From contig CAJXJY010000003.1 in assembly GCA_913055875.1 (NCBI GenBank), positions 1-64,000 of the forward strand: DNA of 64,000 nt. Reading direction: 5' to 3'. The stretch's first letter is position 1, and each line of letters opens with the position of its first letter. A program made the position numbers and the translations under genes. Source of the stretch: an uncultured Altererythrobacter sp. Its GTDB lineage: Bacteria > Pseudomonadota > Alphaproteobacteria > Sphingomonadales > Sphingomonadaceae. This document shows positions 53,360 through 62,788 of this stretch, one piece after another. Under the pieces are notes generated by a model, which worked only from the letters and a program-made list of their open reading frames with translations, was not told where the DNA came from and searched no databases.

Positions 53360-55426
53360 ATGACAATTACGAAATTTGCGCTGCGCGGGGCGAGCGCCCT
53401 GGCGCTTGGAATGGCCGCATTCGCCGCACCGTCGGCCGTTTCGGTCGCAATCGCGCAGGAGGCCGCGCCGCAGACGCCCCAGACCGTCGAGGGACGTATC
53501 CCGGTCGGCGAATTCGTGAAGCAGCCGAACATGAAGACGGTCCGGATATCGCCCGACGGCAACAAGCTTGCCTATATCGCCGGTCGCGGCGGTGCTGAGG
53601 TGCTCGTCGTCCTCGATCTGAGGACGATGTCCGAAAAGCCGCTGGTGGCGGCCAACGAAGTGCGCGAAGCGGGCGACCGGACCATGCAGGGTTTCCGCTG
53701 GATCGGCAGCGACCATGTCGTCGCGACTGTGATCAGCCGGGAGAACATCAGCGGTCAGGTCGCCGACTTCCGTCGCCTCGTCGCCTACGACATCAAGACC
53801 GGTGAAGCCATTCCGCAAGCCTGGCGCGATGCCGGCGGCGATGCCGGCGCGCTGCGCCATATCGACCACGACACCGGCAAGTACCTGCTCCAGCGCGACA
53901 CCACGGGTGTCAGCACCGAACGCTGGTTCAAGCCAGAGATCGTCGAAGTCGACGTCAGCACCGGACGTTTCAAGCGCGTCCAGCGCATCAACCCGGTTGT
54001 GAGCAGCTGGTCGGTCGACGGCAGCGGCGAAGTTCGCATGGGCTCGAACTACGACCGCGACACGGGGAAGATCCGCCTGCTTTACAAGGGCGAAGGCGAG
54101 GATCACGTCAAGACCGTCTACAACGATGCCGACGAGACCTTCACCGAGAGCCTGCCGGCCCCGCAGATGTTCATCCCCGGCACCGACGACGCCTACGTGA
54201 TCTCCAATCACGAAGGCTACGACAAGGTCTACCGGATGAACGTGCCGACCATGGACATCACCGAAACGGTCTTCGAAACCGAGGGCTTCGACGTCCAGGG
54301 CCTGATCACCGATAGCAAGGAAACCAAGATTCTCGGCTACCGGACCTTCGACGGCACGATGAAGACGGTCTATACCGATCCCAATCTCAAGACCGTTCAG
54401 GGTCTGATGGAGGAGATGTTCGGCGAGAACGAGGGCTCCATCGTCGACTACACCGACGACCTCTCCAAGGTGGTGGTCTATGGCGGCGGCTTGAGCAAAT
54501 TGGGCGGTTACTACCTGTTCGACACGCGCACCGGCGACATGAAACTGCTCAACTGGAGCAATACCGCGCTCAAGGACGCGCCGCTCAATCCGGTCAAGGC
54601 CGAGTGGTACACCGCCCGCGACGGTACCAAGATCCAGGCGATCGTGACCTATCCGCGCCATCGCATGGGTCAGAAGAACCTGCCCGTGGTGGTGATGCCG
54701 CATGGCGGGCCGTTCGGCGTCACCTCCTATTCCAATCCGAGCTTCTTCCTCTGGCACCAGGCGCTGGCCGAACAGGGCTACGTGGTGGTCGAACCGAATT
54801 ATCGCGGTTCGGGCGGCTACGGGAAGGACTTCGTACAGTTGGGCCGCGAGCCGGGTGGCTACGGCAAGAGCATGCAGGACGACCTCAACGACGTGCTGAC
54901 CTTCTATGGCGAGAAGGGCGTGATCGATCCGAACCGCGCCTGCATCATGGGCTGGTCGTATGGCGGCTATGCCGCCGCGCGCGGTGCCCAGCGTGACGGC
55001 GATGTATGGCAATGCGCCATCGCCGGAGCGGGCGTCTACGACATGGCGCTGATGAATAGCTGGGACCGGAAGAATCTGGGTCGCTTCTCCGAGGGCTTCC
55101 AGGCCACTTCGGACGATCCGGACGGCATCTCCGCGGCGCGCAACACCGATGGCAACTGGGCCCCGATCCTGATCGTTGCTGCCAAGCGCGATGCACGTAT
55201 TCCGATGGAGCAGGCGGAAACGCTGGTCTCCAACCTGCGGCGCTCCGGCAAGGTGGAAGGCAAGGACTTCAGATACGTCGTGCAGGAGCAGGGCACCCAT
55301 AACCTGCCCTTCGACGACGTCCACATCGAGTGGATGGAGGAAGCCTATGCCTGGCTGCAGAAGCATAACCCGGCCTATATTCCGTCCGACGGCGACACTG
55401 CTCCGGAGTTGATCGACTTCGACTGA
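53360..55426 (+). CDS. Exported S9-family (prolyl oligopeptidase) peptidase
   Basis: A 688-residue secreted peptidase. The signal peptide ends near AIAQ (about residue 33), followed by a beta-propeller-like region (about 60-420) and a C-terminal alpha/beta hydrolase domain. The catalytic serine is about residue 533 in MGWSYGGYAAA, Asp about 611 in AAKRDARIP and His about 646 in EQGTHNLPF. It probably cleaves oligopeptides in the periplasm. GGAAGGG precedes ATG 53360. Confidence 0.92.
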   Translation: MTITKFALRGASALALGMAAFAAPSAVSVAIAQEAAPQTPQTVEGRIPVGEFVKQPNMKTVRISPDGNKLAYIAGRGGAEVLVVLDLRTMSEKPLVAANEVREAGDRTMQGFRWIGSDHVVATVISRENISGQVADFRRLVAYDIKTGEAIPQAWRDAGGDAGALRHIDHDTGKYLLQRDTTGVSTERWFKPEIVEVDVSTGRFKRVQRINPVVSSWSVDGSGEVRMGSNYDRDTGKIRLLYKGEGEDHVKTVYNDADETFTESLPAPQMFIPGTDDAYVISNHEGYDKVYRMNVPTMDITETVFETEGFDVQGLITDSKETKILGYRTFDGTMKTVYTDPNLKTVQGLMEEMFGENEGSIVDYTDDLSKVVVYGGGLSKLGGYYLFDTRTGDMKLLNWSNTALKDAPLNPVKAEWYTARDGTKIQAIVTYPRHRMGQKNLPVVVMPHGGPFGVTSYSNPSFFLWHQALAEQGYVVVEPNYRGSGGYGKDFVQLGREPGGYGKSMQDDLNDVLTFYGEKGVIDPNRACIMGWSYGGYAAARGAQRDGDVWQCAIAGAGVYDMALMNSWDRKNLGRFSEGFQATSDDPDGISAARNTDGNWAPILIVAAKRDARIPMEQAETLVSNLRRSGKVEGKDFRYVVQEQGTHNLPFDDVHIEWMEEAYAWLQKHNPAYIPSDGDTAPELIDFD

Positions 55427-55443
55427 GTACTGCCGGCATTTCA

Positions 55444-55488
55444 GGGGCGGGGAAGGCGATGTCGCATCGCCTTCCCCGCCCCCTTTTG
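55444..55488 (+). terminator. Strong intrinsic terminator after the S9 peptidase
   Basis: GGGGCGGGGAAGGCGAT pairs perfectly with ATCGCCTTCCCCGCCCC across a short loop, and TTTT follows. It is the clearest terminator of the window, 18 bases after the stop codon. Confidence 0.88.
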
Positions 55489-55565
55489 TCTTAAACATTC
55501 TTAAGCGATTTCCTCCTACGGTCCGGCCTGAGGCGCGGTTTGCCTCGGCTTTCGTAGGTTAACGC

Positions 55566-56717
55566 TTGGAGCAGGCAGGCATCGAGCAGTTCCGCGAGGA
55601 ACGCGAAGCGGTCGGTCCGGCCGTGTCCGCCATGACAGTCGACATCCGCGCCGCCGGGGAAATCGACCGGGCAGGCTGGCAGCGGCTGGTCGATAATGCC
55701 GCCGATCCGAACCCGTTTTGCGAACGCTGGTTCCTCCAACCCTCGATCGCCAATCTCGCCGATCCGGGCCGCGTTGCGATCCTGTGCTGCGCGAGCGGCA
55801 GCGAAATTTTCGGGCTCCTGCCGGTGGAGCGCCGACTCTCCTACGACCGCTATCCAATTCCGCACTGGGCCAGCTGGCTGCACGACCACGCCTTCTGCGG
55901 CGCACCGCTGATCCGCGCCGGGTTCGAGCAGGCGTTCTGGTCGACCGTGTTAGAATGGCTCGACGCGCATGCCGGACCGGCGCTTTTCTTCCACCTGCAC
56001 TGCCTTCCGACCGACACGACCGCATACGCGGCGCTCCGCGACATCGTCGCCGAACAGCGGCGGCCCGCGGCTCAGGTTCATGCCGGCGAGCGTGCGCTGC
56101 TGCGTTCGGATCTCGAACCCGAAGTCTATTTCGCCGCCTCGATGAGCGCCAAGAAGCGCAAGGAATTGCGCCGCCAGTACAACCGGCTTTCCGAGCAGGG
56201 CGAGCTTTCCTTCGAACGCCGGACCGACGGCGACGGGCTCGACCGCTGGGTCGCAGCCTATCTCGAACTCGAAAGCGCCGGATGGAAGGGCCGCAACGGC
56301 AGCGCGCTGGCGCAATCCGGGCCTGCGCGCCGGTTCTTCCGCGACGCGATGCAAGGCGCGGCGCAAGCTGGCCGGCTGGAACGGATCGCGCTGACGCTCG
56401 ACGGGCGACCGATCGCCATGCTCGCAAACTTCCTCACCCCGCCCGGGGCCTATTCGTTCAAGACCGCCTATGACGAGCGGTTGTCGCGCTATTCGCCCGG
56501 CGTGTTGCTGCAGCGCGAGAACCTCGACCTGCTGGGACGCGAGGACGTGGCGTGGGCCGACAGCTGTGCCGCTTCGGATCACCCGATGATCGAACGCATC
56601 TGGCGCGAGAAGCGCGAGGTCGCGCGCGTCACCCTCGCCATCGGTGGCCGGGTGCGCCGTGCGCTGTGCCGGCAGATACTCCGCGTCGAGACCGGCGCTT
56701 GGCCGAAAGGGCTTTGA
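55566..56717 (+). CDS. CelD/BcsL-like GNAT acetyltransferase
   Basis: A 383-residue protein of the CelD/BcsL (GNAT_6, FemAB-like) family. The central AASMSAKKRKELRRQYNRL (about 192-210) and the acetyltransferase fold AMLANFLTPPGAYSFKTAYD (about 285-304) are characteristic. Members acetylate polysaccharides or peptide chains, and the substrate is unknown. The TTG 55566 start is uncertain; ATG 55632 would remove 22 residues. It is followed after one base by the JmjC-like gene. Confidence 0.8.
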   Translation: MEQAGIEQFREEREAVGPAVSAMTVDIRAAGEIDRAGWQRLVDNAADPNPFCERWFLQPSIANLADPGRVAILCCASGSEIFGLLPVERRLSYDRYPIPHWASWLHDHAFCGAPLIRAGFEQAFWSTVLEWLDAHAGPALFFHLHCLPTDTTAYAALRDIVAEQRRPAAQVHAGERALLRSDLEPEVYFAASMSAKKRKELRRQYNRLSEQGELSFERRTDGDGLDRWVAAYLELESAGWKGRNGSALAQSGPARRFFRDAMQGAAQAGRLERIALTLDGRPIAMLANFLTPPGAYSFKTAYDERLSRYSPGVLLQRENLDLLGREDVAWADSCAASDHPMIERIWREKREVARVTLAIGGRVRRALCRQILRVETGAWPKGL

Positions 56718-56718
56718 A

Positions 56719-57603
56719 ATGGGTCTGGAGCAACGCATCGCCGTTCCCTCGGAAACGTCAGCCGGACCGGTTTTCCCGCCATCGGCGCATGCGCGTTTCG
56801 CGAGGTGCTATCCGGAAACGCCGCATGTGCTGCAGCACCGGCTTGCCCATCACGATCTGCTGACGCTCGACGCGCTGGCCGGGCTGGCGGGCAAGCTCCC
56901 CGAAGCCTCGATCGAATACAATCGCGGCAATCTGCCGATCGGGGTCGACGGCAAGCCCGGCGGCAACGGACTGTCGATCGGCGACACCATCCGCCATATC
57001 GCCACCAGCGACAGCTGGGCGGTGCTCAAGAATATCGAGCAGGTGCCCGAATACGAGGCGCTGCTGCTCGGCCTCCTCGGCGAACTGCAGCGCGAGATAG
57101 AAGCGAAGACCGGCGCGATGCTGCGTCCACAGGGTTTCGTGTTTATCTCCAGCCCCGGTGCGATCACTCCGTATCATTTCGATCCCGAACACAACATCCT
57201 GCTCCAGCTGACGGGCAGCAAGGTGATGACCCAATTCCCCGCCGGAGATCCGAAATACGCCGCCGACGAAATCCACGAGACCTACCATTCCGGCGGCGCG
57301 CGCGAACTGGCGTGGCAGCCCGACCTCGCACAGGGCGGGAGCGAATTCGCCATCGGCCCCGGCGAGGCGGTCTATGTGCCGGTGATGGCGCCGCATTTCG
57401 TCCGCAACGGTCCGGACAGCTCGATCTCGCTGTCGATCACCTGGCGCAGCGACTGGAGCTTCGCCGAGGCCGATGCGCGCGGCTTCAACCGGTTGCTGCG
57501 CAAGCTCGGCTTCGACCCCATTGCCCCCGCACGCTGGCCTGCGACCAACCGCGTCAAGGCTCATACCTACCGCGTACTGCGCAAGCTCGGCCTGACCCGT
57601 TGA
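56719..57603 (+). CDS. Cupin-8/JmjC-like oxygenase-family protein
   Basis: A 294-residue cupin-like (JmjC-related) protein. The Fe(II)/2-oxoglutarate motif is HxD in ITPYHFDPEHNILLQLTG (about 152-169), with the distal histidine in PVMAPHFVRNG (about 226-236). It may hydroxylate a protein or small molecule. It is co-transcribed with the CelD-like gene. An ATG far upstream is not used, because ATG 56719 follows the previous stop directly. Confidence 0.82.
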   Translation: MGLEQRIAVPSETSAGPVFPPSAHARFARCYPETPHVLQHRLAHHDLLTLDALAGLAGKLPEASIEYNRGNLPIGVDGKPGGNGLSIGDTIRHIATSDSWAVLKNIEQVPEYEALLLGLLGELQREIEAKTGAMLRPQGFVFISSPGAITPYHFDPEHNILLQLTGSKVMTQFPAGDPKYAADEIHETYHSGGARELAWQPDLAQGGSEFAIGPGEAVYVPVMAPHFVRNGPDSSISLSITWRSDWSFAEADARGFNRLLRKLGFDPIAPARWPATNRVKAHTYRVLRKLGLTR

Positions 57604-57635
57604 CCTGAGCCGCGCCGCGCCGCACAGCGGGCGGC

Positions 57636-58538
57636 ATGAGCGCTACTCCCACTCCCGAGCATCTGGTCGAGCGGCTCGTCGACCTGCTGACCGTTACCCG
57701 CGGGGACGATGGCCTCTACCACGGCAAGCCGCAGCGCGGAGGGGTCGGCCGCGTGTTCGGCGGGCAGGTGGTCGCGCAGGCTCTGCAGGCGGCGCAGGAC
57801 GCGGCGCCCGAGGGGATGCAGGCGCATTCGCTGCACGCCTATTTCCTGCGCGGCGGCAAGGAAGGCCCGCCGCTCGATTACCGCGTCGCAGCCGATTTCA
57901 CCGGCCGCAGCTTCGCCAATCGCCGCGCGGTGGCGAGCCAGGGGGGAGAGGCGATTCTCAACCTCACCGCCAGCTTCCAGCAGTCCGAAAACGGGCTCGA
58001 ACACGACGAGTATGTCATGCCCGAGGTCACGCCGCCCGAAGAGCTGCCCTCCGACATGGAGCTGCGCCGGCGCTTCGTGGAAGAGATGGGCGAGGTATCC
58101 GAGGTCCAGCGCGCGCTGATGCTGCGCCCGCGCCCGATCGAGATGCGCACCGCCGACAAGCTGCACTGGATGAACAGCGAGAAAAAACCGCCGCGCGCGC
58201 ATAACTGGTTCCGCACCGTGGCGCCGCTGCCCCCCATCGAAAGCAATCCGGCGCTGCACCGCGCGGTGATCGCCTATGCGAGCGATTACACGCTGCTCGG
58301 CACCAGCGCGCTGCCGCACGGGCTGAGCTGGACGCGCGGCGAATTGAAAAGCGCCAGCCTCGACCACGCGCTGTGGTTTCATCGTCCGGCGCGCGCCGAC
58401 GAATGGCTGCTCTACGCCACCGACAGCCCGTGGAGCGGCGCCGGGCGCGGCTTCAACCGCGGGCGCATCTTCGACCGCGAAGGGCGGCTGGTGGCGAGCG
58501 TTGCGCAGGAAGGCGTGGTGCGCAAGGCGCGCGCCTAG
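57636..58538 (+). CDS. tesB: Acyl-CoA thioesterase II
   Basis: A 300-residue double-hotdog TesB hydrolysing medium and long acyl-CoA. VFGGQVVAQALQAAQDAAPEG, given as VFGGQVVAQALQAA (about 40-53), HSLHAYFLRGG and the C-terminal LDHALWFHRPARADEWLLY are diagnostic. It begins 32 bases after the JmjC-like gene and ends six bases before the 2OG oxygenase. Confidence 0.95.
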   Translation: MSATPTPEHLVERLVDLLTVTRGDDGLYHGKPQRGGVGRVFGGQVVAQALQAAQDAAPEGMQAHSLHAYFLRGGKEGPPLDYRVAADFTGRSFANRRAVASQGGEAILNLTASFQQSENGLEHDEYVMPEVTPPEELPSDMELRRRFVEEMGEVSEVQRALMLRPRPIEMRTADKLHWMNSEKKPPRAHNWFRTVAPLPPIESNPALHRAVIAYASDYTLLGTSALPHGLSWTRGELKSASLDHALWFHRPARADEWLLYATDSPWSGAGRGFNRGRIFDREGRLVASVAQEGVVRKARA

Positions 58539-58544
58539 CAAACC

Positions 58545-59438
58545 ATGCCCGACGACGCCGCCCGCCAGTTCGACAGCTTCGCCAGGCTCGCCGACCCGGC
58601 GGTCAATGCCGCGCTGATCGAACGGCTCGACGCGCAATTCGGACCGCGCCTTGCCCCCCGGCAGCTGGCGATGCGCGCGAACCTGGCGCGGCGCGGCGGC
58701 GATCTCGCACGCGCCCGTGCCGACTACGCCGCGCTGGCGGGCGGCCAGCTCGATCCCGGCGTGATCGTCCCGTCGGGCCTCGAACCGGCAAGCGGCGTCA
58801 CCCCTTCCCCGCTGATCTGCATCGACGGCTTCCTGCCGCGCGAGGCGATGCACGCGCTTCACCGCCACGCCTGCGCCATCGAAGACCGCTTCCGCCCCGA
58901 CATCCAGCGTTCCGCGGGCGAGGACCCGGTCCGGGTCGACGCGCTCTACACGCACGATTTCGACGCGATGCGCGAGGAACTGCGCGGCATGGTCGCCGAG
59001 CGGCTCGGCGACTGGCAGCGGCAGCTGGGCCTGCCCGCTTTCAGCACCGACAAGTCGCAGCTCCGCCTGACCTGCCAGCGCGGCGGCAGCTTCCTCGCGG
59101 CGCATGCCGACAATACGGCGCCGATCGGCGAAGCGGGCCGCGCGATCACCTGGCTTTACTATTTCGGCGAGGATCCGCCGCGCCGCAGCGGTGGCGACCT
59201 GCTGGTGCTCGACACCGACTTCGCCACCGGCACGCATTCGGCGAGCTGGCTGACCCGCGTCGAGCCGCGCCCCAACCGGCTCGTCGCCTTCCCGAGCTGG
59301 TACCACCACGCGGTGACGCCGACCGTGATGCAGAGCGACGATTTCGCCGCCGCGCGCTTCGCGGTGGCGGGCCATGTCACCAAGCCGGCGGACGGGCTCG
59401 GCTGGCGCGAATCGGACGCCCCCGGCGCGGAGGACTGA
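58545..59438 (+). CDS. 2OG-Fe(II) oxygenase (prolyl-4-hydroxylase-like)
   Basis: A 297-residue protein with an N-terminal helical, TPR-like part (about 10-75) and a C-terminal 2OG-Fe(II) domain. The iron ligands are HxD in FLAAHADNTA (about 184-190) and a distal His in SWYHHAVTPT (about 249). GGDLLVLDTDF is the intervening strand. Similar to prolyl-4-hydroxylase-like oxygenases; substrate unknown. Confidence 0.83.
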   Translation: MPDDAARQFDSFARLADPAVNAALIERLDAQFGPRLAPRQLAMRANLARRGGDLARARADYAALAGGQLDPGVIVPSGLEPASGVTPSPLICIDGFLPREAMHALHRHACAIEDRFRPDIQRSAGEDPVRVDALYTHDFDAMREELRGMVAERLGDWQRQLGLPAFSTDKSQLRLTCQRGGSFLAAHADNTAPIGEAGRAITWLYYFGEDPPRRSGGDLLVLDTDFATGTHSASWLTRVEPRPNRLVAFPSWYHHAVTPTVMQSDDFAAARFAVAGHVTKPADGLGWRESDAPGAED

Positions 59439-59686
59439 TTCGCCCGATTCGTTCATCTTGGCGCCCGCTTCGCTGACAAGTTGACGCGCAAGTTGAATAA
59501 ACACATCCGCAACACGCCTGCATGAACGAACGTCCATGGCGGGCGTCCGGCGGAGGCAGTTATCGACGATTGGAAAGAGCCGGTGCGAAGCTAGCAAGCG
59601 CACGGCGTGTAGGAAAATGTTTTGGTCGCGGGGCCTTGCCGTCCGTGTGACTGGCGCCCCTCCGCCAACCTGCTAGCGGTGTCGCC

Positions 59687-62338
59687 ATGCCCCGACGCAT
59701 GCACTTCACCGGCACCTGGCGCGACTACCAGCAGCGCGTGCTCGACGAGATGGAGGAGCATCTCGACGACAGCCGCATCCATGTCGTCGCCGCGCCGGGA
59801 TCGGGCAAGACGGTGCTCGGGCTGGAACTCGTCCGCCGGCTCGGCCGGCCCGCGATCCTGCTCAATCCGACGCTGACGATCCGCAACCAGTGGCGTGCGC
59901 GGCTCGTCCCGCTGTTCATGCCCGAAGTGCCCGACGGCTTCGTGTCGACCGACCTCGCCCGGCCCGCCTTCCTCACCAGTTCGACCTACCAGTCGCTGCA
60001 CGCGCTGTGGGCCGACGACGATCCCGCGAGGTTCGAGGCGCTGCGCGATTATTGCGCGCGCGCAGGCCCGGTCACGCTGGTGCTCGACGAAGCGCACCAC
60101 CTCAGGCGCGAATGGTGGAAGGCGCTGCAGGCCTTCGCCGGTTCGCTCGAACGGCCGCGCATCGTCGCGCTCACCGCCACCCCACCCTACGACGCACCGC
60201 CCGCCGAATGGCTGCGCTACGAAGCGATGTGCGGCCCGGCCGATGTCGAAATCGGCATCCCCGAACTGGTCCGCAACGGCGATCTGGCGCCGCACCAGGA
60301 CCGGGTCGTGTTCGCGCGCCCGAGCGAGGGCGCGCTCGACCTGCTGCACCGGCGGCGCGCGGCGATCGCGGACATCGCCGCCGAGCTGCGCACCGACGAG
60401 GCGCTCGCCGATGCGGTGGCGGCACACCCATGGCTGGCACATACGCATGCGCACGAGGAGGATATCCTCGATCGGCCCGACACGCTCAGCGCGATGCTGG
60501 TCCACCTGCGCGCCGCGGGACGTCCCATCCCGCCCGAACCGCTCGCGCTGCTCGGCGCCCGGGCGCGCGACCTGCCCGCGCAGGACGGCGCGTGGCTCGA
60601 ACGTTTCCTCAACGCGCTGCTGGTCGAGCGCAGGGCCGATTTCCCCCTGCCTGCCGGAGCGCAGGATGCGCTCTACCGGCGCCTGCATTCCCTCGGACTG
60701 GTCGAGGGCAGGCGCGTGCGGCTGGGCGACACGCGGCGCATCGTTCGCACCATGGCCAACGATCGCGGCAAGCTGGGCGCCATCGCGGAGATCGCGCGGC
60801 GCGAGGCGCAGGCGCTCGGGCCCGAGCTGCGGATGGCGGTGCTCGCCGACCATGTCCGCGCTGCCGACCTGCCCCGCACAGGCGATGCCGCGTTCGAACC
60901 GCCGCGCCTCGGCGTCGCGCCGATCTTCGAAGTCTTGCGCAGGGCGCTGGACGACAAGGTGCGCGTTGCCATGCTGACCGGGTCGCTGACCATCCTGCCC
61001 CGCGCCGCGGCCGAAGCGCTGGGCGGTACGGACATTGCGCTGCATCCGCTTGGCTGGTGCGACAGCCATGTCCGGGTCGAGGCCGGCGGGCCGGCGCGTC
61101 ATACGCTGGTCGAGCGCGTGACGCGATCGTTCTGCGAGGGCGAGATCGCCGTGCTCGCGGGCACGCAGGCCCTGCTCGGCGAAGGCTGGGATGCCCCCGC
61201 GATCAACAGTCTCGTGTTGGCGAGCAATTCGGCGAGCTACATGCTGTCGAACCAGATGCGCGGACGCGCGATCCGGACCGATCCTGCGTGCCCCGGCAAG
61301 GTCGCCAATATCTGGCATCTGGCGACCGTCGAGGACCTGCCCGAAACGCGCATCGAGGCGCTCGCCGACTGGTTCGACTGGGGCGAGGTGGTGGCGGGCC
61401 GCCCGGTCGGCTGCGACCTCGCGCTGCTCGCACGGCGGTTCAAGGCCTTCCCCGGGATTGCGAGCGGGGACAGCGACCGGATCGAGAACGGGATCGAACG
61501 GATCGAGCCCTTCGCGCATGCCGACATCGGCACCGCCAACGCGGCGACCTTCGCCGCCGCCGCCGACCGCGAGGCGGTGGCGGAAAAATGGCGGACGTCG
61601 CTCGGCTCGGCCCTGCGCGGCGGGCGCGAATTGCGTCCCCTCCAGCAAGGCACGCCGAGCTACACCCCGCGCCGCCTCGTCTGGGGCCATACGATCGACG
61701 CGCTCGTCGTAAGCGCGCTCGCTTCGGGCGTGGCGGCGTTCGGGTGGCAGCTGTCGCAAGCGACATCGCTGGCGGTGCTCGGGGGCATCGTCGGTGCCGC
61801 GGGTGCGGCGGCGGTAGTGGCGACGCTGCCGAGGGCGGCGAAGGCGGGTTTCCTACTGTGGCGCAACGGCACGGTCGAGAACCGGTTGCAGCAAGTGGGC
61901 GAGGTGCTCCTAGCCGCGCTGCACCATGCCGGCGAACTGCGCGACGGCGAGATGGAGCGCGTGCGGATCGAAGTGAGCTGCGACGACAGCGGCGCGCGGC
62001 ATGTCGGGTTCGCCGGTCTCACGCTCAAGGGCCAGCATGTCGCGCTCGACGCCTTGCAGGAACTGCTCGGGCCGGTGCGCAACCCGCGCTACCTGCTGGT
62101 ACGGCGCAGCTGGCTGGCCGGCCATGCGCGCACCGACTACCACGCCGTTCCGACGGCGATAGCGCACAACAAGGCGCTGGCGGAGTTCTTCGCCCACGAA
62201 TGGCGCAAGCGGATCGGCCCGTCCGACCTGGTCTTCACGCGCAATCGCGACGGGCGCAGGCTGCTGCTCGCCGCGCGCTCGCAATCGCTCGCGGCGGGGA
62301 TGCAGCGACGGGTCGAACGGCATTCCGCCTGGGTGTGA
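59687..62338 (+). CDS. SF2 DEAD/DEAH helicase with two C-terminal membrane helices
   Basis: An 883-residue helicase. Motif I is AAPGSGKT (about 36-43), motif II is DEAH (about 134-137), motif III is LTATPP (about 162-167) and motif VI is QMRGRAIR (about 523-530), so both RecA lobes are complete. After residue 650 there are two hydrophobic stretches, about 669-690 and 695-717, predicted as membrane helices, and then a soluble 160-residue tail. Membrane anchoring is unusual for SF2 helicases. It lies alone, with about 250 bases upstream. Function unknown; DNA or RNA repair or defence are possible. Confidence 0.82.
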   Translation: MPRRMHFTGTWRDYQQRVLDEMEEHLDDSRIHVVAAPGSGKTVLGLELVRRLGRPAILLNPTLTIRNQWRARLVPLFMPEVPDGFVSTDLARPAFLTSSTYQSLHALWADDDPARFEALRDYCARAGPVTLVLDEAHHLRREWWKALQAFAGSLERPRIVALTATPPYDAPPAEWLRYEAMCGPADVEIGIPELVRNGDLAPHQDRVVFARPSEGALDLLHRRRAAIADIAAELRTDEALADAVAAHPWLAHTHAHEEDILDRPDTLSAMLVHLRAAGRPIPPEPLALLGARARDLPAQDGAWLERFLNALLVERRADFPLPAGAQDALYRRLHSLGLVEGRRVRLGDTRRIVRTMANDRGKLGAIAEIARREAQALGPELRMAVLADHVRAADLPRTGDAAFEPPRLGVAPIFEVLRRALDDKVRVAMLTGSLTILPRAAAEALGGTDIALHPLGWCDSHVRVEAGGPARHTLVERVTRSFCEGEIAVLAGTQALLGEGWDAPAINSLVLASNSASYMLSNQMRGRAIRTDPACPGKVANIWHLATVEDLPETRIEALADWFDWGEVVAGRPVGCDLALLARRFKAFPGIASGDSDRIENGIERIEPFAHADIGTANAATFAAAADREAVAEKWRTSLGSALRGGRELRPLQQGTPSYTPRRLVWGHTIDALVVSALASGVAAFGWQLSQATSLAVLGGIVGAAGAAAVVATLPRAAKAGFLLWRNGTVENRLQQVGEVLLAALHHAGELRDGEMERVRIEVSCDDSGARHVGFAGLTLKGQHVALDALQELLGPVRNPRYLLVRRSWLAGHARTDYHAVPTAIAHNKALAEFFAHEWRKRIGPSDLVFTRNRDGRRLLLAARSQSLAAGMQRRVERHSAWV

Positions 62339-62447
62339 ACGGCTTGCCGCCGGGGCGGGAAAACCCTCAAACCTCCGGAAAATATTCACAATTTGACAGG
62401 CGCCTCCGACCCGGCAAGGCTGCCCGGACTACGGAGAGGGAGTATCC

Positions 62448-62747
62448 ATGAAACACGCAATGTCCTGTCTCGCCTGCGCCGCGATGGCGCTTTCCTTCGC
62501 ACCCACCGCGCCCGTCGCGGCGAAGGGGAACGACAAGCCCAACGGCCGCGACGTGGCCGAGTTCTGCAAGCAGTTCTTCGACACGCCGGCGCGTGGCAAT
62601 TTCAACCTCGGCGGGTGCATCGCCTTCAACCTCACCGACGATCCGGTGTCGATCTGCCAGGACGTCAAGCGATCCGGCCGGCTGGAGCAGTTCGGCTTCA
62701 AGTCGCAGGGCGAGTGCATCACCTACCTGAAGTCGCTCGGCGCCTGA
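62448..62747 (+). CDS. Small exported cysteine-containing protein
   Basis: A 99-residue protein with a signal peptide ending near PVAAK (about residue 26). The mature 70 residues contain four cysteines (FCKQ, GGCIA, SICQD, GECITY), suggesting two disulfides in the periplasm. No family is recognised. GAGAGGGAG precedes the ATG. It is convergent with uvrC. Confidence 0.72.
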   Translation: MKHAMSCLACAAMALSFAPTAPVAAKGNDKPNGRDVAEFCKQFFDTPARGNFNLGGCIAFNLTDDPVSICQDVKRSGRLEQFGFKSQGECITYLKSLGA

Positions 62748-62788
62748 GCCGGGCGGCGGCGGGCCATGCATGGGAGGCGTCGCGGCCC

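Noticed and set aside
53342-55498. A 718-residue frame antisense to the S9 peptidase gene
   Set aside because: The composition is that of an antisense shadow in GC-rich DNA, with no motif, while the plus frame has a full S9 catalytic triad.
59439-59686. Promoter or small RNA in the 248-base gap before the helicase gene
   Set aside because: TTGACG occurs near 59482, but no -10 lies at proper spacing and no hairpin with a U-tract was seen.
59591-61759. A 722-residue frame antisense to the helicase gene
   Set aside because: Arg/Gln-rich shadow without any recognisable domain; the helicase motifs lie on the plus strand.
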